Assembly (NCBI GenBank): GCA_017449925.1
Contig: JAFSYO010000101.1
Coordinates: forward strand, 1-26,868
Origin: Stomatobaculum sp.
Lineage (GTDB): Bacteria; Bacillota_A; Clostridia; Lachnospirales; Lachnospiraceae
Length of the DNA stretch: 26,868 nucleotides
Direction: 5' to 3'
In this document: positions 8,308 to 16,404 of the stretch, one piece after another
How positions within the stretch are numbered: position 1 is the stretch's first letter
How the letters are laid out: each line of letters opens with the position of its first letter
The notes under the pieces: generated by a model
Database searches by the model: none
The model's input: only the letters and a program-made list of their open reading frames with translations
Told to the model about the DNA's origin: nothing
Program-made: the position numbers and the translations under genes

Positions 8308-8994
8308 ATGGATATCAGGGAAATACTGAAACGCTGCGATCATACGCTTCTCAAGCAGGAGGCGGCCTGGGAACAGGTAAAGGAGATCTGTGACGACGCG
8401 GTGCGGTACAGCACTGCCAGTGTCTGCATCAGCCCCTGCTACGTAAAGCGGGCGAAGGAATATCTTGCGGGCCGGATGAAGGTCTGCACTGTCATCGGTT
8501 TTCCGAACGGGACCTCGACCATGGAAACGAAGGCCTTCGAAGCCGCGGAAGCGGTGCGGAACGGGGCGGACGAGATCGACATGGTCATAAATATCGGTGC
8601 GCTGAAGGCAGGCGATGATGACTATGTCGCGGATGAGATCCGGATGGTAAAGGTAGCCTGTCAGGGACGCATACTGAAGGTGATCATCGAGACCTGCCTC
8701 CTGACGGAGGAGGAGAAGATCCGGATGTGCCGCATCGTGACGGAGTGCGGCGCGGATTACATCAAGACCTCCACAGGCTTTTCCACGGGAGGAGCGACGC
8801 CGGAGGATGTCGCGCTGTTCCGGGCCCACGTGGGAAAGGGAGTCAAAATCAAAGCGGCCGGAGGCATTTCAAGCCTCCAGGACGCGGAACGGTTCGTGGA
8901 ACTCGGAGCTGACCGGCTGGGGACCAGCAGGATCGTGAAACTGGTGAAAGCGATGGAAAATGAACCGGGAGAGAAAAACGGAGGCGCCCTGTGA
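8308..8994 (+). CDS. deoC: Deoxyribose-phosphate aldolase
   Basis: A 228-residue class I aldolase that cleaves 2-deoxyribose-5-phosphate into glyceraldehyde-3-phosphate and acetaldehyde. The Schiff-base lysine is Lys153 in YIKTSTGF; the KAAGGI segment (Lys183) and DMVINIG (Asp91) complete the active site. I chose the ATG at 8308, one base after the cdd stop, because GGAGGA (8294-8299) sits correctly ahead of it and the family begins with a motif like its [11 protein letters not shown]. The upstream in-frame extension lies inside cdd. The GTGA overlap at the 3' end couples it to deoB. Confidence 0.95.
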   Translation: MDIREILKRCDHTLLKQEAAWEQVKEICDDAVRYSTASVCISPCYVKRAKEYLAGRMKVCTVIGFPNGTSTMETKAFEAAEAVRNGADEIDMVINIGALKAGDDDYVADEIRMVKVACQGRILKVIIETCLLTEEEKIRMCRIVTECGADYIKTSTGFSTGGATPEDVALFRAHVGKGVKIKAAGGISSLQDAERFVELGADRLGTSRIVKLVKAMENEPGEKNGGAL

Positions 8995-10205
8995 GCAGAT
9001 ATCAGGAAATCATTCCGTATGATCGTGTTTTTGTTATCGTGCTGGATTCCCTCGGGATCGGCAGCGCGAAGGACGCCGCGGACTTCGGGGACGAAGGGGC
9101 GGATACTCTGGGACATATCTCCGACGCAGTCGAAAGTCTGGAGATCCCGAATCTTCGTCAGCTGGGACTCGCCAATCTGAAGTGGCTCTCGAAAGTGGAT
9201 CCGGTCACCACGCCCCTGGGACGCTACGGCGTCCTCCGGGAGAAGAGCCACAGCAAGGACACCATGACCGGTCACTGGGAAATGATGGGCGTTTACACCA
9301 GGACACCCTTCCGGACCTTCTCGGAGCACGGGTTTCCCCCGGAGCTTATCGCGGAACTGGAAAAGAGGACCGGGCGGCAGATCATCGGGAACAAAGCGGC
9401 CAGCGGCACGGTGATCCTGGACGAACTGGGGGAGCAGGAGATCAACGAAGGAAAACTGATCGTATACACTTCGGCGGACTCGGTGCTGCAGATCTGCGGC
9501 AACGAAGAGACCATGGGCCTGGAGAACCTGTACCGGTACTGTGAAATTGCCCGGGAACTGACCATGCGGGAAGAATGGAAGGTGGGCAGGGTCATCGCCC
9601 GCCCCTACACCGGAAAGAAGCCGGGAGAATTCGTGCGGACCTCGAACCGTCACGACTACGCTTTGAAACCGCCGCACCCCACGGCGCTGAACGCGCTGCA
9701 GTACGCGGGCCTGGACGTGTGGAGCGTCGGAAAGATCTACGATATCTTTGACGGATACGGCATCACCCGCGCCCTGAAATCGAAGAGCAGCGTCCACGGG
9801 ATGGAGCAGACTATCGAGCTGTCAGAAGAAGATTTCAAGGGCATCTGTTTTGTAAATCTGGTGGATTTCGACGCCCTCTGGGGGCACCGCAGGAATCCAC
9901 AGGGTTACGCGGAAGAGCTGGAGCGCTTTGACGTGAAGCTGGGGATTCTGATGGAACACCTGCGGAAACGGGATCTCGTGATCCTCACCGCGGACCACGG
10001 AACAGACCCCACCTGGAAAGGGACGGACCATACCAGGGAGGACGTGCCTTTCGTCTGCTGGTCTCCGATGATGCGGAACGGCATGGGCGGCAGGATCTGG
10101 GGCGCGGACAGCTTCGGCACCATCGGCGCCACCATCTGCGAAAACTTCGGCGTCCGGATGCCGGACCAGTGCATCGGGGAATCGCGGCTTGAATTCCTGC
10201 GCTGA
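8991..10205 (+). CDS. deoB: Phosphopentomutase (GTG start)
   Basis: A 404-residue metalloenzyme of the alkaline-phosphatase superfamily. It interconverts (deoxy)ribose-1-phosphate and -5-phosphate, linking the phosphorylase product to deoC. The metal-site aspartate lies in [10 protein letters not shown] (about 16-25). The phosphoacceptor threonine segment is KDTMTGHWE (89-97), and the C-terminal metal motif is [19 protein letters not shown]. The gene starts with GTG at 8991, overlapping the deoC stop (GTGA), with ACGGAGG just upstream. It is the last gene of the salvage operon. No clear terminator follows; the 129-base gap to argC holds a promoter and an inverted repeat. Confidence 0.96.
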   Translation: MSRYQEIIPYDRVFVIVLDSLGIGSAKDAADFGDEGADTLGHISDAVESLEIPNLRQLGLANLKWLSKVDPVTTPLGRYGVLREKSHSKDTMTGHWEMMGVYTRTPFRTFSEHGFPPELIAELEKRTGRQIIGNKAASGTVILDELGEQEINEGKLIVYTSADSVLQICGNEETMGLENLYRYCEIARELTMREEWKVGRVIARPYTGKKPGEFVRTSNRHDYALKPPHPTALNALQYAGLDVWSVGKIYDIFDGYGITRALKSKSSVHGMEQTIELSEEDFKGICFVNLVDFDALWGHRRNPQGYAEELERFDVKLGILMEHLRKRDLVILTADHGTDPTWKGTDHTREDVPFVCWSPMMRNGMGGRIWGADSFGTIGATICENFGVRMPDQCIGESRLEFLR

Positions 10206-10251
10206 CGGATGCGGCGGAGGAAAGCGGAAAAGTAATATACATAAGATATAC

Positions 10252-10266
10252 CATTGTGATACAATG
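10252..10266. promoter_or_regulatory. Inverted repeat overlapping the argC promoter
   Basis: CATTGT-GAT-ACAATG is a perfect 6-base inverted repeat with a 3-base centre. It covers the extended -10 element TGATACAAT (10257-10265) and lies 69 bases before the argC start. It could be an operator or a chance palindrome. Around 10270-10320 there is also an imperfect purine-rich repeat (GAGCAGAGCTGAGTG / GAAGAGCGGAGTG) of unknown meaning. Confidence 0.4.
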
Positions 10267-10334
10267 AATGCCAGCGATGAGCAGAGCTGAGTGCAATGCG
10301 AAGAGCGGAGTGAAAAAGAAATGAGGTATAAGAC

Positions 10335-11270
10335 ATGAAGACAAAGGTGTATATCGACGGACAGGCAGGAACCACCGGACTGCAGATTTTTGACAGGATC
10401 GGATCCAGAGAAGATCTTGAACTGATGAGGATCGCGGAAGAAAAGCGCCATGACAATGACGAACGGAAAAAATTCCTGAATGCCGCGGATATCGTATTCC
10501 TGTGCCTTCCGGACGACGGCGCCAGAGAGGCGATCTCCCTGATCGACAACCCGAAGGTCCGGGTCATCGACGCCAGCACCGCCCACAGAACAGCAGAGGG
10601 CTGGACTTACGGCTTCCCGGAGGCCTCTAAAGAGCAGAGGGCTGCCATTGCCTCCGGAAAACGGATCGCCAACCCCGGCTGCCATGCCACGGGTTTCCTT
10701 GCTTCCGTTATTCCGCTGGTGCGCCTCGGCATCCTTCCGAAGGATTACCCGGTGACCTGTTATTCCCTGACCGGCTACTCCGGCGGCGGAAAGAAGATGA
10801 TCGCGGACTACGAAAGCCCGGAGAAGCCGGAGAAGCTCTTCGCGCCTGGCATTTACGGCCTGACCCTGAAGCACAAGCATGTGCCGGAGATGCTGAAGAT
10901 GAGCGGCCTCGATTATCCGCCGGTCTTCAACCCCATCGTCGACGACTACTACAAGGGCATGGCCACTGCGGTCATGCTGCAGAACCGTCTCCTGAACGGC
11001 GCACCCTCCGCGAAGGAGATCTGCGAACGCCTGCAGGAGTATTACAAGGACGAGCACTTCGTCACTGTCAGGGAGTTCGAAGAGAAGCCTGCGACCATCT
11101 ATGCCAACAAGTTCGCAGGCACGAATCATCTTGAGCTGGTGGTCTGCGGCCATGAGGACCAGACTACGGTCACTGCGCTGTTCGATAATCTCGGAAAGGG
11201 AGCTTCCGGCGCGGCGGTCCAGAACATGAACATCATGCTGGGAATCGACGAAGCGACAGGACTGGAATAA
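10335..11270 (+). CDS. argC: N-acetyl-gamma-glutamyl-phosphate reductase, short (type 2) form
   Basis: A 311-residue NADP-dependent enzyme of arginine biosynthesis. It reduces N-acetylglutamyl-5-phosphate to the semialdehyde. Visible features are the N-terminal nucleotide-binding GQAGTTGLQIFDR (9-21), LCLPDDGA (57-64), DASTAHR (79-85) and the catalytic Cys116 in NPGCHATG. The length matches the short type-2 family. No other arginine genes are adjacent, which is unusual for clostridia, where argC often leads an argCJBD cluster; here it is followed by a flavin-reductase-like gene. It has its own promoter with an overlapping palindrome, consistent with separate regulation. Confidence 0.93.
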   Translation: MKTKVYIDGQAGTTGLQIFDRIGSREDLELMRIAEEKRHDNDERKKFLNAADIVFLCLPDDGAREAISLIDNPKVRVIDASTAHRTAEGWTYGFPEASKEQRAAIASGKRIANPGCHATGFLASVIPLVRLGILPKDYPVTCYSLTGYSGGGKKMIADYESPEKPEKLFAPGIYGLTLKHKHVPEMLKMSGLDYPPVFNPIVDDYYKGMATAVMLQNRLLNGAPSAKEICERLQEYYKDEHFVTVREFEEKPATIYANKFAGTNHLELVVCGHEDQTTVTALFDNLGKGASGAAVQNMNIMLGIDEATGLE

Positions 11271-11277
11271 TTACATT

Positions 11278-11311
11278 CGGCGGCGGGACAGATAATAGTG
11301 TCCCGCCGCCG
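11278..11311 (+). terminator. Very strong hairpin between argC and the flavin-reductase-like gene
   Basis: A perfect 13-base-pair stem (CGGCGGCGGGACA, 11278-11290, with 11299-11311) carries an 8-base loop. It starts 7 bases after the argC stop and is not followed by a T run. It could be an mRNA-processing or stability element, or a weak terminator allowing partial readthrough. No separate promoter is visible for the next gene. Confidence 0.6.
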
Positions 11312-11335
11312 GCTCTTCAGAAAAGGAGAAAGAAG

Positions 11336-11869
11336 ATGAAAAAGAAGATCGACGTGAATCAGTACGCGGGCCTGCTCAACGAGGCGGTGGGAAAAGGCAT
11401 CCTCCTGAACACGCAGGATCAGAAATTCAACTCCATGGTCATCGGATGGGGTCACCTCGGCCGGATCTGGAACCTTCCGACCTATGTGGTCTACGTCCGA
11501 GAGAGCCGTTATACCAAGAACTCGCTGGACAAGACCGGCGAGTTCACCGTCAGCGTGCCTCTTTCCGGCATCGATCCGAAGATCCAGCAGGTCTGCGGCT
11601 CCCTGTCCGGAAGAGACGTGGACAAGGTGAAGGAAGCAGGGCTGACCCTTGTGGAGCCGGAGACCAACCATGTCCCCGGGATCCTGCAGTATCCCCTGAC
11701 ACTGGAATGCAAAGTGCTCTACTCCCAGAAACAGGACCCGGCAGACATCCCGGCGGAGATCCTGGAGAAGTTCTACCCGCAGAACTGCGGCCTGCCCGGC
11801 GCTCTGGACGGAAGAGATGTCCACACCGCCTACATCGGCCTGATCGTGGATGCCTATATGATCGAGTGA
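11336..11869 (+). CDS. Flavin-reductase-like FMN-binding protein
   Basis: A 177-residue protein of the flavin reductase/FMN-binding split-barrel type. The recognisable pattern is an N-terminal helix, KGILLNTQDQKFNSMVIGWGHLGRIW (in segments, about 20-45), a strand pair ending YVVYVRESRYT (about 50-60), and a FTVSVPL strand (69-75), followed by the helix that closes the barrel. Proteins of this kind bind FMN and transfer electrons from NAD(P)H or act as storage or oxygen-response factors; the substrate cannot be told from sequence. AAAAGGAGAAAG lies ahead of the ATG. It sits 24 bases after the argC hairpin and may be read from the argC promoter. No cysteine or iron motif is present. Confidence 0.75.
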   Translation: MKKKIDVNQYAGLLNEAVGKGILLNTQDQKFNSMVIGWGHLGRIWNLPTYVVYVRESRYTKNSLDKTGEFTVSVPLSGIDPKIQQVCGSLSGRDVDKVKEAGLTLVEPETNHVPGILQYPLTLECKVLYSQKQDPADIPAEILEKFYPQNCGLPGALDGRDVHTAYIGLIVDAYMIE

Positions 11870-11912
11870 GAACGGGACGGCAGAAGGGAGACTTCAGCGC
11901 CGAAAAAAGTAC

Positions 11913-11941
11913 TTGCCTTTTTACGGAACCTCGGTTACAAT
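11913..11941 (+). promoter_or_regulatory. Promoter of tRNA-Val
   Basis: TTGCCT (11913-11918) and TACAAT (11936-11941) are separated by 17 bases, ending 10 bases before the mature tRNA. This is a typical stable-RNA promoter layout. Confidence 0.8.
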
Positions 11942-11951
11942 AGTCTCCGTT

Positions 11952-12024
11952 GGAGATATAGCTCAACTGGGAGAGCATCCGCTTGACGTGCGGAAGGTCG
12001 CAGGTTCGAACCCTACTATCTCCA
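11952..12024 (+). tRNA. tRNA-Val, anticodon GAC
   Basis: A full cloverleaf of 73 bases. The acceptor stem GGAGATA/TATCTCC pairs perfectly. The D stem is GCTC/GAGC, the anticodon stem TCCGC/GCGGA, the anticodon loop TTGACGT (GAC at 11985-11987), the variable loop AGGTC, and the T arm GCAGG-TTCGAAC-CCTAC. The CCA end is not encoded (A discriminator, then CTT). One T-stem pair is mismatched: C12001 opposite A12015. The gene stands alone between a good promoter and a good terminator. Confidence 0.95.
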
Positions 12025-12030
12025 CTTAAG

Positions 12031-12056
12031 AACCCGCTCAGCAGAGCGGGTTTTTT
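12031..12056 (+). terminator. Rho-independent terminator after tRNA-Val
   Basis: AACCCGCTC / GAGCGGGTT (12031-12039 and 12044-12052) form a 9-base-pair stem with loop AGCA, followed by a T run (12051-12056). It is a textbook intrinsic terminator. Confidence 0.92.
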
Positions 12057-12114
12057 AGTGTCTGATTCCAAAACCAGAGAGTAGTTTTCTTGTTTTTCTG
12101 TTCTGGAAGTAGTG

Positions 12115-12120
12115 TATACT
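12115..12120 (+). promoter_or_regulatory. -10 element (TATACT) for the first SpoIIE-type phosphatase
   Basis: TATACT lies 72 bases before the start codon, with TTGTTT (12090-12095) at a long 19-base spacing as the only -35 candidate. The predicted 65-base leader can form two small hairpins (GGGC AAAA GCCC at 12133-12144, and GGCC/GGTC at 12148-12164). I do not recognise a riboswitch class. Confidence 0.4.
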
Positions 12121-12192
12121 GGGAATTGTAAGGGGCAAAAGCCCTGAGGCCGAGGTAACTGGTCAGCCATGCACATGCAAAGGAGAGACGGT

Positions 12193-13956
12193 ATGAGTCA
12201 GGAGCGAAAGAGACGCCGGATCGGGTTGGAGATGAAGCTGAATATCCTGCTGATCGTCAGTATTATCCTGATTTCAGCAGGTCTGGTATTAATTACCTAC
12301 AGGGTATACTGCCGCAAGGTGGACAGCATCTATCTTGAGCAGGTTGAACGTACCGCATCCGCTACTGCTGAGCAGGGATCCCTGCCATACGGATATGTGA
12401 AGCTCTTTCGGGAAAGGTTTGATTCGGATGAATTCCGTGAAGTACATCAGAAGGCAGTGGAGGCGGACGATGAGAAGATCATCGAGGACTGGATGCGTCA
12501 GCAGCCTCCGGTCTACTATATGCAGGAGCAGCTTGAGGAACAAGGAGATGAATGGGATGAAGAGACCAGAGAGCAATATACGCTTTTGGGGAATTACGAG
12601 AGTTGCGCCGACCTGCTGGACAGTTACAGATACTCATTCAACGTAAAGGACGTGTACCTGCAGTACGTTTCAGACGGCGTAACCTACAACCTGGTGGACC
12701 CGGATGAGAGCCTGATGACGATTGGGACCCCGGAAGAACCGATCGATGCTTTTTCCCAATACATGGGGAATGACCGCATACCACCAACGATCTACCAATA
12801 CAACGGCCAATGGCTCTGCACTGCCTGCGAGCCGGTTATAAATGACTTGACAGGTGAAGAGATCATCGCCCAGATGAGCGTGGACCTTGATATGAATGAT
12901 GTGTTCAGAGAGCGCCGATGGTTTCTGCTCAACAGCGCAGCACTGATCGCGGTGATCACGCTGGTGGTGATGGTCAGCAGTGTGCTGCTGACCCGGAGGC
13001 TGGCTACAGACCCCCTGAAGCTGCTCTCGAAAGGAGCGATGGGCTTTGCAAAGGGGGATGCCGGCGTCTCGGAGGATGATGTGATCCAGCTGCCGATCCG
13101 GTCCAATGATGAGATCGGTGATCTGTACCATGAGATCCAGTCGATGCAGCAGCGCATCGTGGAGAGTACAGACAGGATGACGAAGATGACTGCCGAGCGG
13201 GAGCGGGCTTACACCGAGCTGCGCATGGCGGCACAGATCCAGAGTTCCATGCTGCCCGGAAAATTCCCGCCGTTCCCGGACCGCAGTGAATTCGACCTGT
13301 TCGCCAGCATGGATCCGGCAAAGGCGGTCGGCGGCGATTTCTATGATTTCTTCATGATCGACGAGGATCACCTGTGTCTTGTGATCGCCGACGTTTCCGA
13401 CAAGGGCGTGCCCGCGGCGCTGTTTATGATGTCCGCGAAGATCCTGCTCAATTACAGGGCCCAGATGGGCGGTTCTCCGGGAGAGATCCTCACGGCGGTC
13501 AATGCGCAGATCAGCAAGAACAACGACTCCAAAATGTTTGTCACGGTGTGGATCGGTATTCTGGATGTGAACACCGGCGTTCTCACTTGTTCCAACGCGG
13601 GACACGAGTATCCGGCGATCCGCGGACAGGATGGGGTCTTCCGGATCTTCAAGGATACGCACGGGATCCCGGTGGCCATCAGGCGAAAGATAGAATACAG
13701 GGACTATGAACTTTTGCTGGAACCTGGAGACGCGATATTTGTCTATACCGACGGCGTCCCGGAGGCGGAAAACGCCTCGGGAGAAATGTACGGGATGGAG
13801 AGGCTGAAAAATGCGCTGAACCGGACGGAGGGACAGTCGCCTGAAGGCATCCTGCAGGCGGTTCGCTCTGACGTGGACACATTTGTAGACGGCGCGAATC
13901 AGTTTGACGACCTGACCATGCTATGCCTGGAGTACAGGGGAAAGCAGTCAGATTAA
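12193..13956 (+). CDS. Membrane sensor phosphatase, SpoIIE/RsbU type (copy 1)
   Basis: A 587-residue PP2C-type serine phosphatase fused to an extracellular sensor. A membrane helix (about 16-36) is followed by an outer domain of about 200 residues with a Cache-like ending (CTACEPVINDLTGEEI, then MSVDLDMNDV). A second helix (244-266), a HAMP linker and a coiled coil lead to the phosphatase domain (about 325-587). Metal-site residues are present: GGDFYD (Asp382), ADVSDKG (Asp400) and FDDLTM (Asp572/573). Relatives dephosphorylate STAS-domain anti-anti-sigma factors in partner-switching cascades, but no such partner is encoded here. The start is the ATG at 12193, because AAAGGAG (12179-12185) serves it; the upstream ATGs at 12169 and 12175 lack a site. 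The layout matches the copy at 16405, so the two are probable duplicates. Confidence 0.9.
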   Translation: MSQERKRRRIGLEMKLNILLIVSIILISAGLVLITYRVYCRKVDSIYLEQVERTASATAEQGSLPYGYVKLFRERFDSDEFREVHQKAVEADDEKIIEDWMRQQPPVYYMQEQLEEQGDEWDEETREQYTLLGNYESCADLLDSYRYSFNVKDVYLQYVSDGVTYNLVDPDESLMTIGTPEEPIDAFSQYMGNDRIPPTIYQYNGQWLCTACEPVINDLTGEEIIAQMSVDLDMNDVFRERRWFLLNSAALIAVITLVVMVSSVLLTRRLATDPLKLLSKGAMGFAKGDAGVSEDDVIQLPIRSNDEIGDLYHEIQSMQQRIVESTDRMTKMTAERERAYTELRMAAQIQSSMLPGKFPPFPDRSEFDLFASMDPAKAVGGDFYDFFMIDEDHLCLVIADVSDKGVPAALFMMSAKILLNYRAQMGGSPGEILTAVNAQISKNNDSKMFVTVWIGILDVNTGVLTCSNAGHEYPAIRGQDGVFRIFKDTHGIPVAIRRKIEYRDYELLLEPGDAIFVYTDGVPEAENASGEMYGMERLKNALNRTEGQSPEGILQAVRSDVDTFVDGANQFDDLTMLCLEYRGKQSD

Positions 13957-14006
13957 TTGGATATTCCGGTTCTGTCTGCCCCCGCTTCATCAAAAGAGGA
14001 GAATAG

Positions 14007-14264
14007 GGTACTATGGTCGGGCTGTACTGCCCGCCCTATATGAAAGATCTGAATGCCACCGGATGGCACCTTCACTTCATCTCAGAAGACAGGGAAAAGG
14101 GAGGACATGTACTCGGGGCGAATATTGAGTCGGCTGATATTGCCTGGGATTACACGGATGGCTTTGCGATGCTGCTTCCGGAGACAAAAATGTTTTCCAG
14201 TCTTGACTTAACGGTTGACCAGTCAAAGGACATTAAGAAGGTTGAGACCGATGTGAGCAGGTGA
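14007..14264 (+). pseudogene. budA: C-terminal remnant of alpha-acetolactate decarboxylase
   Basis: Only about 85 codons of a protein normally around 240-260 residues long. The segment matches the family's C-terminal part. It keeps the zinc-ligand pattern HLH...H (H19, H21 and H32 counted from the ATG at 14013) in GWHLHFISEDREKGGHVLG, then the FAMLLPET strand. Homology can be followed in frame two codons upstream of that ATG (Gly-Thr) to a TAG stop at 14004-14006, so the N-terminal half is missing. The stretch 13957-14006 shows no trace of it. An AGAGGAG (13995-14001) lies 11 bases before the ATG, so a short protein could still be made. Decay is the simplest reading; a reduced functional zinc protein is the alternative. 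Confidence 0.75.
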
Positions 14265-14296
14265 AAATGGGATTATAGTCCGGGAAAGGATGAGAT

Positions 14297-15511
14297 ATGG
14301 TTAAAAATATTGCATGGATGGAGGCCAGGGAAATGCTGCTTTCCAGAGTCCTGCCGGTGGAAACGGAAACGGTTTCCCTGAAGGACTGTCCGGGACGCGT
14401 GCTTGGCATGGAACTCAAAGCAGAGCAGGACATTCCGCCCTTCGACCGTTCACCTTATGACGGATATGCTTTTATTGCGTCAGATACATCCTCCGCGTCC
14501 AAAGAAGAGCCGGCAGTGCTTCGGGTCATCGGTAAGACCGCGGCGGGGCAGATGCCTGAGGAGAGAGTTACGCCGGGAACAGCCGTCAAAATTCTTACCG
14601 GTGCGCCGATCCCCCAGGGGGCGGATGCGGTATGCATGTATGAAGAGACGCTTTTTACTGAGGATACAGTGACAATATTCAGGTCTTTCCGGCAGGGAGA
14701 AAATGTGGTCTATGCAGGGGAAGATGTCAGAAAGGGCACTGTTCTGGCGCACAGAGGAGACGTGATCGATCCCGGGATCGCCGGTTCGCTGGCAGCCCAG
14801 GGGAAGACGGCTCCGTGCCTTTACCGGATCCCCCGGATCGGCTTGATTTCCACTGGAAGCGAGGTCGTTGAGGCGGACAAGCCGCAGGGAGAAGGAAAGA
14901 TCCGGAATTCCAACAGGTATATGCTGGAAGCGGCACTTCTTAGGGAAGGGCTGCAGCCGGTCTTTCTGGGACTCGCAGAGGATGATATTCCGTCCATTGA
15001 GAAACTTATCCGGAAAGGCGCGTCGGACTGTGATGCTGTGATATTGACCGGCGGCGTGTCCGTGGGCGATTATGACCTGACGCCCGCGGCCATGGAGGCG
15101 GCAGGGTGCGAGATGCTGTTTCAGAGGGTGGATCTCAAACCCGGCATGGCCTGTGCCTACGGCATGCTGAAGGGCAAAGCGGTCTGCGCTCTTTCCGGGA
15201 ACCCGGCGTCGGCCCTGACAAACTACTATGCGATCACGCTGCCCGCCCTGAAAAAGCTGGCAGGAAGAAGACAGTTTCTCCCGGAAGAGATCACGGTGAC
15301 ACTGCGTAACGGTTTTGGGAAAAAAAGCAAAGCGACCCGTATTCTCCGGGGGCATCTTGACCTGACCCGGGGAGATGTCGGTATGACGCTTTCTCAGGAG
15401 CAGGGAAACGCGGTCCTCTCCAGCGCCATCGGCTGCGATGTGGCTGCAGTTATCCCGGCTGGAAGCGGAAAACTGGAGCCGGGGACCCGGCTGAAGGGTT
15501 TTCTTCTATAG
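14297..15511 (+). CDS. moeA: Molybdopterin molybdenumtransferase (MoeA family)
   Basis: A 404-residue cytosolic enzyme that inserts molybdate into adenylated molybdopterin to give the molybdenum cofactor. The family signature is the modified PPFDRSPYDGYA (48-59). KILTGAPIPQGADAV (about 97-111), TGGVSVGDYD (about 252-261) and the SGNPASA segment (about 298-304) follow, with a C-terminal beta domain (about 330-404). The Arg-Ser-Pro-Tyr variant of the first motif is seen in clostridial MoeA paralogues. No other molybdenum-cofactor, molybdate-transport or molybdoenzyme genes are nearby. GGAAAGGATGAG precedes the ATG. It ends two bases from the stop of the convergent HD-domain gene, with no terminator between them. 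Confidence 0.92.
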   Translation: MVKNIAWMEAREMLLSRVLPVETETVSLKDCPGRVLGMELKAEQDIPPFDRSPYDGYAFIASDTSSASKEEPAVLRVIGKTAAGQMPEERVTPGTAVKILTGAPIPQGADAVCMYEETLFTEDTVTIFRSFRQGENVVYAGEDVRKGTVLAHRGDVIDPGIAGSLAAQGKTAPCLYRIPRIGLISTGSEVVEADKPQGEGKIRNSNRYMLEAALLREGLQPVFLGLAEDDIPSIEKLIRKGASDCDAVILTGGVSVGDYDLTPAAMEAAGCEMLFQRVDLKPGMACAYGMLKGKAVCALSGNPASALTNYYAITLPALKKLAGRRQFLPEEITVTLRNGFGKKSKATRILRGHLDLTRGDVGMTLSQEQGNAVLSSAIGCDVAAVIPAGSGKLEPGTRLKGFLL

Positions 15512-15513
15512 TG

Positions 15514-16290
15514 TCAGGAAGAGGCCAGGAACTGGTCTGTTTTCTCCCGGATCATTTTCATTTTTTTTACGGTTTCCGGATTGGTGCTTTCCAGATCCAG
15601 GATCTTCTCCAGATATCCCTGCTCCCGCATGATCCTGCGGCTTTCCGGATAGACCAGCCCGAAAACAAGGGCTGCCTGTCCGACGATATAATCCGCCGCT
15701 GTTTTCCGGTGGGGGCGGAAGATATTCTGCATGGACAGCGCTTCCTGCAGGACCGTATCCGAGATGTCCGAGGTCAGGAACTCTTCATTTGAAAAATGAT
15801 AGATCTCCTCCCGTGGAAATTCACAGTTCACGCGCAGAATATCGATCTTGTCCGCGTCCCTCAGAATCTGGCAGAAGGTACGCTCCCGCTCTGTGAGATC
15901 AGCGGGAAGTTCGAATTTGTTGTGGAGGCGGATCGCCTTTTCCATCACTTCGTCGTCTTTACGGGAGCCGGTAAAAAAGCGGATCAGTCCTTCCCGGAAC
16001 AGAAGATCCGCACCGAACTCCGCGTGGTCGACGGAAGCTGCGTCAGAAAAGGTGCCGTATCTCCGCACCTGTTCAAAGCGCCCGATGTCGTGAAGGATAC
16101 CGAGGAACCATGCGAGGTCCACGTTTTCATCGGCTTTTTCTGACGCCGGGAGAAAAATGCTTTCGGCGATCCTGCCGCAGAGATCCGCCACCCGGTATGT
16201 GTGTTCTGCCTTCAGGCGGATCTTCGTGTCTGAAATATCATAGGGGGCAATATAGGAAGCGAATCTGTCGCGGATCGTGTCTCTGTTCAT
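15514..16290 (-). CDS. HD-domain phosphohydrolase
   Basis: A 258-residue cytosolic HD-superfamily protein. The metal-binding series is complete: His30 (in KAEHTYRV), His67-Asp68 (GILHDIGRFEQ), His89 (SVDHAEFGA), His123 and the DADKID motif (145-150). HD proteins of this kind hydrolyse nucleotides or phosphoesters; the substrate is not identifiable, and the HD-GYP motif of cyclic-di-GMP enzymes is absent. I start it at the ATG at 16288-16290 because AGGAG lies 7 bases upstream (plus-strand 16298-16302). The longer in-frame version has no ribosome site and would overlap the promoter. It is divergent from the second phosphatase gene. Confidence 0.85.
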   Translation of the reverse strand: MNRDTIRDRFASYIAPYDISDTKIRLKAEHTYRVADLCGRIAESIFLPASEKADENVDLAWFLGILHDIGRFEQVRRYGTFSDAASVDHAEFGADLLFREGLIRFFTGSRKDDEVMEKAIRLHNKFELPADLTERERTFCQILRDADKIDILRVNCEFPREEIYHFSNEEFLTSDISDTVLQEALSMQNIFRPHRKTAADYIVGQAALVFGLVYPESRRIMREQGYLEKILDLESTNPETVKKMKMIREKTDQFLASS

Positions 16291-16339
16291 ATACCGGCTC
16301 CTCTTTGTCAGGTGGAACGTCTTTTGGCAAGTCAATCAT

Positions 16340-16345
16340 AGTATA
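16340..16345 (-). promoter_or_regulatory. -10 element for the HD-domain gene
   Basis: TATACT on the minus strand lies 49 bases before the start codon. The -35 region is weak (CATCTT at 17-base spacing). It directly faces the plus-strand -10 at 16355. Confidence 0.4.
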
Positions 16346-16351
16346 CACTTG

Positions 16352-16360
16352 TGCTATAAT
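16352..16360 (+). promoter_or_regulatory. Extended -10 promoter for phosphatase copy 2 operon
   Basis: TGCTATAAT is a perfect extended -10 element, 44 bases before the ATG at 16405. No -35 is seen at 17-base spacing. It starts seven bases after the opposing minus-strand -10. Confidence 0.6.
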
Positions 16361-16404
16361 AAAGATGCTGTAAGAAAACAATACTGATCGAGGAAAAGGA
16401 TGTT

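Noticed and set aside
11952..12060. tRNA-Val as an integration site for a mobile element
   Set aside because: No integrase, no direct repeat of the tRNA 3' end and no phage-like genes follow it; ordinary chromosomal genes continue.
12121..12192. Cyclic-di-GMP riboswitch in the leader of phosphatase copy 1
   Set aside because: GGGGCAAAAGCC and GGTAAC fragments look superficially similar, but the order of conserved elements and the required helices are not present.
16288..16335. Longer N-terminus for the HD-domain protein starting at 16335
   Set aside because: The extension overlaps the region just downstream of the -10 box and lacks a ribosome site; the ATG at 16290 has AGGAG 7 bases upstream.
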